Below, in pieces: positions 21,079-31,660 of a stretch of 64,000 nucleotides of DNA. The DNA comes from Wurfbainia villosa. Taxonomy: Eukaryota > Streptophyta > Magnoliopsida > Zingiberales > Zingiberaceae. The notes below the pieces were generated by a model. That model was not told the DNA's origin, did no database searches, and worked only from the letters and a program-made list of their open reading frames with translations. The stretch is taken from contig JAKLTH010000238.1 of the NCBI GenBank assembly GCA_025175895.1, positions 1,984,001-2,048,000 on the forward strand, written 5' to 3'. Numbering within the stretch: position 1 is the first letter of the stretch; every line of letters begins with the position of its first letter. Made by a program: the position numbers and the translations under genes.

Positions 21079-24000
21079 TTACATCATGAAGAACTCATCC
21101 CTTAAAATTGACACTGAGATATCTGTTCTGAATTTTGTCATGTCTGCTTGTTTAAAGTCCATCTTCTCACCATAAAACAGACATCTCATGTATTGCATCA
21201 CAAAGAAGGCACAATCATTGCTGTAAAAATGCCATGAACAATTTTATATATCAATTCAAAAGTAAAATTTTCACATTCAGTATTTTTCATTTAGTACCTT
21301 GCTGCTTGTTGGGGACAATCAGTTGTAAAAGAAACCCAGTTGTCGATGGGGTAATAAGCTTGTAAACATGGATGAATTGCTGCAAGCTCCTTAGATGAAT
21401 ATCCTTTAAATTGTGATACCTATTATTGCACGATGACTAAGTTAACATAACTATTCATTTACATATACAATGGATGGAATATCCATATTTAAAAAAATTA
21501 TCTACTCACCACTGCTTCAAAATCAGCTTTTGATCTTCCTCCATATGAAATGGAGTTGTAATGATTGAAAGTCATTGCTTTTGTATCGATACACAACAGG
21601 TCAAAGTGAGTTTGGTCAGTATTTAGAGGTATAAAAATATATCTACCCTCTCCATCATTCATGTCCGTGTTTATGATTTGTGTTGTGGCAGTCTTCCACG
21701 ACATTCTTAATGCTGACTGCAATTGTGTGTAGAGGAAAATATTTAAACATTTAGTATAACATTTTAAATCGTGAAAATACAAGATAATTTAACTTCCTTA
21801 CAATGAACACGGATGAGCAATACACAGACTTGTTATATGACCTACATGAAGAGGAGGCCCCCCTAAAAAGAATTGAGCAAAATGTATCGATAACCTCCCC
21901 AACTGTGAAAACATATCCATTAACTCCAGAGTATAAAGAATTCAGAGTTAATGAAAAAGGACCTTCCTCCCAAACATAACCTGTAATCGGCCTACAAAAA
22001 AATTTAATGGTAAATAAATATTTGCTCTTTCTATAATATTGTAATAAAATTTTCGAATGTAATGGTGGATGTAACTACCATACTTTATTTTTTCTAAACT
22101 TTTTAGCAAGTAGGTCACATCAGCATCTTGTTTTTGGTTCTTTGGCGTCTTACATTTTTTCTTGACATAATATAATACAAAAATTAGATTAGTTATTTAA
22201 AAAAATTAACACAAACTAATTTTCTTTGTATTCTGACTTACCGTAATGGCTTCCATTCTCATTTGGTTGGGTTTATCAATTATTGTTTCATCCCTCTCAA
22301 GATCTTTTTCATCTTCTTCCACAATACATATACTATCCCTCGCTTGCAATTCATCCATACCAATTATTTGTTTTCCTTTCTTCCCAACAACTTCTGCTTC
22401 ATTTACATCTTTATCGGGTTGCCCTTCTAATACCTCAACATCAGAAATTTCTGTCTTTTTCCTTTTCCTTTGAGGTACTAATTTTGCCCACACTGGACTA
22501 TCAACAGGAGTATCCCTGTAATCATAGCGGGTTTTATCTCGCCGTCTTGTTCTACTGGCAATTGGTTCCGGTTGAGGTTGAGGATCAACTTCAGGCTTAT
22601 TTGATTCAGGCTCCATACCTTCTCTTCCTATAATTTCCATTAGTTCTTTTACCCTTTCAGTTAGTGTCATGTTTTCCATTCTTAACTCTTTTAGTTGTCT
22701 CTGATAAACTAAACACTCATGACATTCCGTACTATGGTATTTTTCTTGTATAGTTTTTGATGATGATGTCTCTATTGGATGAGGAGTATTTTAAATATAA
22801 TAGTCAACCTTATCAAGCAATATAATTTCACTACGGATACAGACTAGATCAACAATAATCTATCAAAATATCAATAATTATTTAGATAACAAAATGAAAA
22901 TATTTTAAGTTGTGGTCTTCTATGTACCTGTTCAGGTGAGACTTGATCCAATAAATTCCTCACCTTGCTAATATGTAAAGGAGTTTCCCTCCACTTATTT
23001 ATTTGTGGCCCTTCGGTATTGTATGGTCTCTGGATTGGGACATGTTCCAGAAACCAAGTCTGCTCATATCCAAAGTGTTACATACTTATGTGATTATAAA
23101 AGACAAAATAAATTTGTAAGAAGGAACTTACAGTTAAAAGGTCGGCAAATCCCTTTAGGTAAGGAATTCGGCTTTTCTGTGCAACTGTATTAGTACATAA
23201 ACATAGATCTACAATAGTAGGTAATTGTGGAGCCATAAATTGATGGATGGCTTCAACCCAATTGAAACTACCTATGTTGTCAAAATCATCTACAATATCT
23301 ACAAGACCTATGGAAACCTTATATATAGTAGTACAGAACAACACACAAGCAAATATATACAAAACATACAACTTACAAAACACCAAAACATCTTCATCTA
23401 ATTCTACTCTAGAAGAAAAAGTTTTAAGAAAATACTCTAGTCTTGATCTAGTTGGTTCTTTTTTGGAGAATTGAGAAATGAAAAGAGCACCTGATGCATT
23501 AGTTGAATTCATAGGAACAGAAGCCCCTCTATCTGCAATACCAAGCAAAAGGGACACATCTCTTTTGGTAAAAGCAACTGGCACAGTTGAAAACTTAAAG
23601 CTTTGACTTGCCGAATCCCACCTTTGAAATATATTGACCAATATGCCACGGATTTGTGGAATGTCTTGTATATTAAAAAAAATAGCAAATGGGGTTTGTT
23701 TAATGATCTCTCTGTGTCTTTCATGTACACAAATAGACAGACGTTGCTTTCCTTTAGCACTTGGACCTCCAAAAAATTTAATAAAGTGGTCTAAAACACT
23801 GGTCCATTGGAGTTTCTTCGCACACTCATTTTTTCCCTAACAATTTGGAAATACAAAATTTTTAAAACATGATTTATTCCTTCATTTTGTAATTGTAAAA
23901 AACAAATTAGAGAATCCGCAATGCTTTGCAATAATCCTGTTAAAAAAACTTTAGGGCTCTATTTATCTAATTCAGATACAGATTAAAAGGATCGTCCATT

Positions 24001-24144
24001 TGTATTTGAATATTTGAAACCATTCCAAAACCATAATCGAAAAATCATTTAAAACATATGGCATACTTCATATTCGACTAAAGCAAGGAATGTGACACAT
24101 ACCTTGGCCGGTGAAGGAGAGGTTGAACCAGATGCTTGACTCAT
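21079..24144 (-). CDS. Ulp1-like (C48) cysteine protease, intact 9-exon transposon-borne gene (714 aa)
   Basis: Nine exons, all in phase and free of stops: 24103-24144, 23132-23836, 22928-23059, 22242-22769, 22084-22160, 21802-21991, 21510-21716, 21298-21419, 21079-21220. All junctions are GT-AG; only the exon-4 acceptor (ATAGAG) is weak. A leader intron (24,146-24,264) ends just before the ATG. Residues 15-290 form the N-terminal domain typical of transposon-linked plant Ulp1 proteins (FTKRDVSLLLGIADRGASVP; TWFLEHVPIQRPYN), like DUF1985 or plant mobile domains. 294-469 is a coiled, charged linker with nuclear-signal-like RTRRR and RKRKK. ~495-714 is the C48 protease fold: His595 (THFDLLCID), Asn612 where Asp is usual (HYNSIS), Gln664/665 (CPQQAAS), Cys671 (NDCAFFVMQY). 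Ulp1 enzymes release SUMO-like modifiers; activity here is unproven given Asn612. The promoter region lies in or beside the right TIR. Confidence 0.7.
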
Positions 24145-24410
24145 TCTGCAATAATGAATGGTAGACAAAAATCTTATGAGATGTACGCCTTTCAACGGAA
24201 ACCCTAAAATCGAGTAAGAAATGGGTAAAACAGATAGTTAAATGAGAGAACGACACGATATTACCTCAAAGCATCTCGTCGAAAATCCTAAAACTCAGAA
24301 GCTAACGAAATGACGCTGGACGAAAAATGGAGTCTAAGAAGTTCCAAAGATTTGTGCGCTCGAAGATTTCTCGGAAGCTGAAGACATGAAGACACTAATG
24401 TTGTGACTCG

Positions 24411-24600
24411 TTTGGATGGGACATTTGGATGGCTCGGGATTTGCAATTGTGGCTCGGATGCATGCGAAATCTCTGCATTAAAAACGTTGTTTGGCGGGAG
24501 GGGTATTTTGGGAATTAGGTGCGTCATTTGATAAATCTGAAACTATGTTGTGCTTTTTGGGCAATTCCGAACTTCAGGAGATGTGTTTGGTAAATTGTTG
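24411..24600 (-). repeat. Right terminal inverted repeat of MULE-1
   Basis: Inverted counterpart of 10,770-10,959. It also supplies the sequence immediately upstream of the leader of the minus-strand Ulp1-like gene (untranslated exon ending at 24,265), so the TIR probably doubles as its promoter, as is known for Mutator-type TIRs. Confidence 0.9.
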
Positions 24601-24609
24601 TTTCATGTT
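24601..24609. repeat. Right 9-bp target-site duplication of MULE-1
   Basis: TTTCATGTT directly after the right TIR, identical to 10,761-10,769. The similarity continues for three more bases (CGA on the left, TGA on the right), but on the left these belong to the TIR. Confidence 0.8.
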
Positions 24610-24719
24610 TGATGTATGAATTGACCTTTGAGTGTTGGATTTATGGTATTAGTCTTGCCCTTTTCTTCTTCTACTTTTGTAGTGATGGTATGTTATTCGT
24701 GCGTTAAGATCATGCCAAA

Positions 24720-25150
24720 TTTTTTAATATTTAAGGGGCCAAAATAAGTACCAATTGATTAATATTAAGTACTTCTTATACCTATTTAGGTATTATATTT
24801 TTATTTCATGAATCACACACACAATAATCGAATCAGGGTATTTAATGGGATAAAATAAGTATCCATTAACTAAAATTAGGTATCATTTTTAAAAATTTAT
24901 ATATCATATTTTTATTTCATGAATGTCAAACAAAAGTCACTAATATTAACTTCAATGTATATTTAAGGGGTCAAAACAAGTATTTGTTGACTAATATTTA
25001 GGTTTATTTCATGAATCCCACAAACAAATTAAAGTCATTCAATAATTAAATCAGAGTATTTAATGAGCCAAAATAAGTATCCATTGACTAAAATTTGGTA
25101 TTTTTAAAAATAATTTAGGTATTATATTTTGTTTATTTCATTGTTTGGAA
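24720..25150. repeat. Diverged repeat units flanking the second MULE region
   Basis: Three or more loosely repeated units of the type 'GGGGCCAAAATAAGTA...ATTAGGTAT...TTTTTATTTCATGAATG'. They resemble both the 223-bp array that follows and the block at 31,440-31,640 beyond the transposase, all in the same orientation. No coding potential. Confidence 0.6.
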
Positions 25151-25499
25151 CATTTGTACTCAACACTCCCAAATTTGATTCTCTCGTACTCATATCTTGG
25201 GTTTCTATACTCGGCCAGATGCTTCTATAGGCATCCCATCAATTTCCCGAGTACGAGGAACCTTGGTCGAGTACCATTGTCCAGCAAACATACTGCTTTC
25301 TCCGACTAATTGAGTATCCAGCATTACTTGTGCTTTTGTACTCGACACTCCTAATTTCGAGTTTCTTGTACTCGATTCTTCCAAGTACAAGACTCCATAC
25401 TTGAGTATGAGTCTTCTCATACTCTTTCCCGAGAATGAATACTTGAGCCTTCTCTTTCTAGTTTACAGAGTGCCTGATTTTTGGTCCAGTGTTTTAGGG

Positions 25500-28130
25500 G
25501 ATCTTCTCTTATGAACCCTTGAGCTTTTAAAGGGTCATAACAAGTATTACTTGATGAAAAATAGGAATTTGTTGTATCACTTTAGGTATGCTATTGTTAT
25601 TTAAGTGTTTAAGGGGTCACGTCAAGTAGCACTTAATAAAAATTACATACTCTTTGTATCACTTTAGATATCCTATGGTTTATTTGATGAATGTCAAATA
25701 AGTCATTTAAGATTAAATTCTAAGTGTAGTTTTTTAACCGAATTTGAGTAGTTAAAGGGATATAACAAGTATCACTTGACAAAAATTAGGCATTTTTTGT
25801 ATCACTTTAAGTATTCTATTGTTATTTAAGTGTTTAAGGGGTCATGTCAAGTACCACTTAATAAAATTAGATATTCGTTGTATCAGTTCCTATAAGATTC
25901 ACATATCTCCACAATGACATGATATTGTCCACTTTGAGCCTAAGCCCTCATGGTTTTATTTTTGGGCTTTACCCAAAAGGTCTCATACCAATGGAAATAT
26001 CTTTTCATCTTATAAGCACATGATCTTTTCCATGTCTTACCAATGTGGGACTTTGATTGTATTCCCAATACTCCAATAATCCCCCCTCAAATGAAGGACC
26101 ACATTGACCCCCCCCCTCCTTCAAGCTTATTCGTCCTCGAAAGACATCCTCTGCTTGATGTTCGATCCTTAACCCATCAGGACTTCACCTTCTTGTTTGG
26201 TCATCGGCTCAGTGAACTTTTACGCAGTTGTCCATTTCTGGCCCAACTGGACTTCCTGCTAGTTGTTCGGTCCTCCCGACCCAACTGGACTTCCTGCCTG
26301 GTATCTGGTTCTCTTGATCCAAACATGGGAGCTCAACTTCCTTCGGTCGAGGTTCATGACTTGGCATGGACCATGGCTCTGATACCAATTGTTAGTGTCT
26401 ATAAGATTCACATATCTCCACAATGGCATGATATTGTCCACTTTGGGCCTAAGCCCTCATGGTTTTGTTTTTAGGCTTTACCCAAAAGGTCTCATACCAA
26501 TGGAGATATTTTTTCATCTTATAAGCACATGATTTTTTCCATGTCTTACCAATGTGGAACTTTGATTGTATTTCCAATACTCCAACACGTTGTATCACTT
26601 TAGATATCTTATAGTTTATTTGATGAATGTCAAATAGTCATTCAAGATTAAATTCTAAGTGTAGTTTTTTAATCGAATCGAGTAGTTAAAGGGTCATAAC
26701 AAGTATCACATGATAAAAATTAGGTACTCCTTGTATCACTTTAGGTATTCTATTATTATTTAGTGTTTAAGGAGTCACGTCAAGTAGCACTTGATAAAAA
26801 TTAGATACTCGTTGTATCACTTTAGATATCCTATAATTTATTTGATGAATGTCAAATAAGTCTTTCAAGATTAAATTTCAAGTGTAGTTTTTTAACCGAA
26901 TTCGAGTAGATAAAGGGTCATAACAAGTATTAATTGATGAAAATTATGTATTTGTTGTATCACTTTAGGTATGCTATTGTTATTTAAGTGTTTAAGGGGT
27001 CACGGCAAGTAGCACTTGATAAAAATTACATACTTGTTGTATCACTTTAGATATCCTATGATTTATTTGATGAATGTCAAATAAGTCATTCAAGATTAAA
27101 TTCTAAGTGTAGTTTTTTAATCGAATCGAGTAGCTAAAGGGTCATAACAAGTATCACTTGATAAAAATTAGTTCTCATTGTATCACTTTAGGTATTCTAT
27201 TATTATTTAAGTGTTTAAGGGGTCACGTCAAGTAGTACTTGATAAAAAAAATAGATACTCGTTGTATCACTTTATATATCCTATGGTTTATTTGATGAAT
27301 GTCAAATAAGTCATTCAAGATTAAATTCTAAGTGTAGTTTTTTAACCAAATTCGAGTAGTTAAAGGGATATAACAAGTATCACTTGATAAAAATTAGACA
27401 TTTTTTGTATCACTTTAAGTATTCTATTGTTATTTAATTGTTTAAGGGGTCACATCAAGTACCACTTGATAAAATTAGATATTCATTGTATCACTTTAGA
27501 TATCCTATAGTTTATTTGATGAATGTCAAATAGTCATTCAAGATTAAATTTTAAGTGTAATTTTTTAACCGAATCAAGTAGTTAAAGGGTCATAACAAGT
27601 ATCACTTGATAAAAAATTAGGTACTTGTTATATCACTTTAGGTATTCTATTATTATTTAGTGTTTAAGGGATCACGTCAAGTAGCACTTGCTAAAAATTA
27701 GATACTCGTTGTATCACTTTAGATATCCTATAGTTTATTTGATGAATGTCAAATAAGTCATTCAAGATTAAATTTCAAGTGTAGTTTTTTAAATGAATTC
27801 GAGTAGTTAAAGGGTCACAATAAGTATTACTTGATGAAAATTAGGTATTTGTTGTATCACTTTATGTATGCTATTGTTATTTAAGTGTTTAAGGGGTCAC
27901 GTCAAGTAGCACTTGATAAAAATTACGTACTCGTTGTATCACTTTAGATATCCTATATTTTATTTGATGAATGACTTATTTCAAGTGTAATTTTTTAACC
28001 GAATTCAAGTAGTTAAAGGGTCATAATAAACATCATTTGATAAAAATTAGATATTTGTTGTATCACTTTAGGTATTCTATTGTTTATTTTATGAATGCCA
28101 AATAAGTACTTATATTCTATGGTGAGTGGA
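25500..28130. repeat. Tandem array, ~223-bp period
   Basis: The phrase TGTATCACTTTAGGTATTCT (with small variations) recurs near 25,574, 26,736, 26,957, 27,179, 27,404, 27,627, 27,855 and 28,060, about 205-228 bp apart. Between them lies a second related phrase, TGTATCACTTTAGATATCCT. Other constant parts are GTGTTTAAGGGGTCACGTCA and TTTGATGAATGTCAAATAAG. A TRIM element interrupts the array at 25,881-26,587. 25,150-25,480, just before it, is unique sequence rich in the motif ACTCGA/GTACTCG that I cannot assign. Confidence 0.9.
25881..26587 (-). mobile_element. TRIM retrotransposon, 707 bp, with 198-bp LTRs
   Basis: Two direct repeats of 198 bp (25,881-26,078 and 26,390-26,587) start TGTTGGAGTATTGG and end ACTAACA on the minus strand. 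Right inside the 5' LTR is a primer-binding site TTGGTATCAGAGCC (26,376-26,389, minus), complementary to the 3' end of initiator tRNA-Met. Before the 3' LTR is a polypurine run (reverse of 26,106-26,122). The internal 311 bp encodes nothing recognisable, as in other terminal-repeat retrotransposons in miniature. The 5-bp duplication CGTTG (25,876-25,880 and 26,588-26,592) shows a clean insertion into a repeat unit of the 223-bp array. A related copy is at 51,628-53,946. Confidence 0.85.
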
Positions 28131-28689
28131 GAACATGTTTCTTTTAAAAATTAAATAATTGAGTACTTTTTCAAATAATCATAAAATTGGGTATCACTTG
28201 AGGTAAATTAAGTTCGGAGAGCCTAAAATTGAGTACTTTTCAAACATTTCTGAGAAAAATTTGTCAAGGTGCATTTGTAGTTGTATGAAACCACAACATA
28301 TAACAACATATATAAAACTACCATTAAACATAATATTTTAATGATTAATGTATAAATCACTTCATAAAGTATCTCTCAGTTGCAATTACATAACCAATAT
28401 CCAACTTTTAACCACATAAATGGATCATTAAAGTCTTATATATAAGTAACAAAGTTTTATACCAACACTAGTTTTGTCTAATACAAATCACAAAATGTCA
28501 CTAGATCTTGTAGATATTTTTTAACAACCTTCAAAATTGCTTCCTCGATTTAGCAATTACTTATGCCTGCAAGAGATTAAAACAAAAAAATAAGATGTTA
28601 GTTTGACATTTTGAAAATAAATAACAAACAACACGACATAATTAGTTTAATTATATGAAATGATATAGTATTAATGTCTATGTAACTCA

Positions 28690-31150
28690 TACCAATTATG
28701 GCACTGGTTCTTTGCATGTTCGTCTATTATGACCTCATCCATGACATCTCTCACACGTTGTCACATGTTATTCAACTTGAGAAGGTATCCGCTTAGTTCT
28801 TCTATGTCCTGGTTGGCTACGAGTTGTAGAAGCATAAATGGTATCTCCATCATCGAGATAGCTCTCGTACATGTCAAATTTGGAATGGGATTAATAATTC
28901 CTTTGTAAGCTTGGTGGTACATGTCTATCTTAAAATATCCATCACAGAATTAATAAACCGACATGGATTTTGATTCTATGCAAGAGCAAGCATGCTTGCA
29001 TGGTAGTCTATAGATTTACCAAACTCGACAAGAACAATGCCATGAATTCAAATCCACTGCAAAACTTTTGTCTCCATCTATGACTTCAAACCGAACTCCA
29101 CAAGACTTGTGCACCTTTAAGGTTCGAGATTTACTATATGCAACTGACATTTCCTTCTCCTTTTCTGGACTTAGTTCTTGTGTCATCTCCAATGTTTTTT
29201 CTCGCCTTTGGTGCATCATGGTCATAATTTGAATGTGTATATTATCTACCATAGCCATAATAGGTAGATAGCGAGCAAGTTTTATCCCATTGTTCCAGCT
29301 TTCAGCAATATTATTATTAAAGACACCCCATCGATCACCCATAAACAGAGCATTGGCCCAATTTTCAGAGGACGAGTTCACAAGAAACTCCTGGGCAAAT
29401 GGCATCAAATTTGTTATACTTAACATATGTTGAGTGAACTCATATCTTGATGGGGCGTATGCAGCTTTCTTCAAAACAGAAGACCAATGTTTTTTGTTAT
29501 GGAGAGGGTATTTACGCAATACTTATAATAACTAGTTGATAGAAAATAAACAAAAATAAATGGCTAGCATATTGGTAAAGCAACATACGACGCACCTGCT
29601 TGACAAAGTTATCGACCAGATGTCTCAGACAATAAGCATGGTGACTACCGGGGAACACAAATTGAATAGCCTTGATCAATCCAAGATATCGGTCAGAGAA
29701 AAAAGTATAGTTACAGAATACCATGATGTATTGGAAAGCCAAGACATGTTTTAACTGGTAGCAAAATCATTCCCAATTAGAATCATTTTCTGCATCCACA
29801 ACTGCATACGCCAGTGTAAAAATATCATCATTCGCATCCTTAGCCACAGCGAATAATAGACATCCTTTGTACTTGTTTTTAATGTGAGTTCCATCCAAAA
29901 AAATTAATGGACGACAACCACTAATAAAACCAATAAGACATGCATGAAAACATATGAACAATCGTCTAAATTTATTTGTCATCGGATCAATTTCACATTC
30001 AGCATAACTCCCTGGATTTATTTCTTTGACAGCATGACAATACCATCGCAACTTATCATATGACCCCTTATCAGTCCCATGAATATCATGCATTGTCATT
30101 TCTTTGCCCGCCCAAACTTTATGATACTCAAGTTCTACTCCATAATCTCGTTGAATGTCCTTCACGATATGATGGCTCTCCCCTTAACTTCTCCTTCACC
30201 ACATTAGCTACCCAAGTTGAATCAGCTTTAGGGTGACCTCTAGTCCTCAAATTATCATCCCCACAACTATGGATTAAGTTGCATTTTCTTATGCCGAATA
30301 AATTGTCTGATTTATATTTGGAGGCATAAATTCTCCACTCACAATTTTCTTTGTTGCAAATAACTATGATCTTATCACTATCATTTTTCTTGTAAGAAAA
30401 TGATCGTCTAGTAGCAATAGCATAGTTTTTAAGACAAATCCTGAACTCTGTAGCATCTTTAAATGTTTGGCCTTCATAGGATATGCAATGCATCCAAGAA
30501 TCAATAGAATAACTTATAGTGCAAACTTCAAGCTCATTGCCTCCGTTCGAACAAACTTCATCATCAAAATCAAACCTTATCATTTTAATACAAATCAAAA
30601 TAATACATAGCAACCAACTCAATTTTCAATTAATGACAATTGAACTTGCAATATAAATTATAATAGATATTTTAAAATTATTAACTAACTAATATACACA
30701 ATCAATAATGAAAAGTAATAGTCATGTGCTGCAAAAAAAAACTAGTACAAAAAAATATATGAACATTGTAAATTTTGAATTTTGCACTCAAACCAAAACA
30801 ACATTACAAATAAAAATTACCTTTCAATATTTATGTTAACCTGACTCTGATCATCTTTTGGAGCTGCTCTCAATTTGATTATATTCAATTTCAGACAACT
30901 ATGAAGATTTATCATATTTCGGACATCATCATCTTCGTTCAATGTTACTGCAATCTTCTCATGTGGTGTTATGTATTACAATATCGTTAACTCGGGATTA
31001 ATAGCATCACATTTTCGCTTTAGACTCTAGAATATCTCTATAAGAGTTGCACCATTAGGAATTGAAAACAAATAAAGATCATTGACATAACAACAACTTC
31101 CAATAAATGAAAAATTAGCACCCCCAGATCCGACTTCCATCAATACAATG
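28690..31150 (-). pseudogene. MULE transposase (decayed), second MULE
   Basis: Minus-strand order. A PB1-like N-terminal domain (31,150-30,830; LNEDDDVRNMINLHSCLKLN) is followed after an AT-rich intron-like gap by the MuDR-type domain (30,580-30,160; GQTFKDATEFRICLKNYAIA, then CNKENCEWRIYASK). The DDE domain has its first Asp in RPLIFLDGTHIKNKYKG (~29,890) and its second in FFSDRYLGLIKAIQF (~29,690), followed by HHAYCLRHLVDNF. A Glu-bearing segment WGVFNNNIAESWNN lies at ~29,300. The SWIM zinc finger CSCRVW...PCKHAC is at ~29,030-28,985. Stops fall at ~29,767 (WE*F instead of WEWF), in the SWIM loop and near 28,740, with a frame change at ~30,150. The sequence is far from the MURA remnant at 13-15 kb, so this is a separate family. 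Confidence 0.85.
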
Positions 31151-31439
31151 ACCGTGGAATATCTGAAAAATTAAAAAAAATATCATGTTTTCTACAACAT
31201 CATCTTCAACAAACAAACATTGAACTTTAAAAAATCATAATCAAATTTTTTATATACTAATCTAACCAATTTAAATGGAATAGGTTGCCATTAAAATTCA
31301 AAACATTAGAATTTGAAAGGGAAAGTTAAGAAAGGCTATGAAAATTAATGAAATTTTTAGTGACATACCCCATGAAGTTACTATTGGTAAAATTTAGGTA
31401 TATATATCAATTCACAAATTATATTACATGGGGGTTAAA

Positions 31440-31660
31440 TTTTAAGTAAAATAATTTGGATCCAAAACAAGTACTTATTAACTCACATTAGGTATCATAT
31501 TTTTATTTTATGAATGTCAAACAAGAGTTACTATTATTAACTTTAAGGTATAATTTCTTTACATCTCCAAAAATCACATCCGAATATTTTAGGTACAAAA
31601 TCAAATACATATTGACTCAAATTAGATACTCTTTGTATCAATAAAAAAATATATGTAATT
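31440..31660. repeat. Array-like repeat unit right of the second MULE transposase
   Basis: CAAAACAAGTACTTATTAAC, ATTAGGTATCATATTTTTAT and TTTTATGAATGTCAAACAAG here match 24,840-24,990 in the same orientation. The transposase is thus bracketed by related repeats, but no terminal inverted repeat or target duplication could be fixed. Confidence 0.55.

Larger units (their letters stand above)
10770..24600. mobile_element. MULE-1: complete 13.8-kb Mutator-like element carrying Ulp1-like genes
   Basis: Bounded by ~190-bp terminal inverted repeats (starting CGACAATTTACC on the left, CAACAATTTACC on the right when reversed) and a perfect 9-bp target duplication TTTCATGTT. Contents in order: a 210-bp-period array, a decayed transposase (plus), a 100-aa ORF of unknown role, a decayed Ulp1-like gene (plus), a ~91-bp-period array, and an apparently intact Ulp1-like gene (minus) whose promoter region overlaps the right TIR. 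MULEs that carry Ulp1-like genes are known in plants (the Kaonashi type). Two such genes facing each other, plus satellite arrays, make this an unusually large example. The transposase is dead, so any further movement would need an enzyme supplied elsewhere. Confidence 0.85.

Noticed and set aside
25205..25420. 71-aa minus-strand ORF between repeat blocks
   Set aside because: Composition is driven by repeated ACTCGA/GTACTCG motifs; no domain and no splice context.
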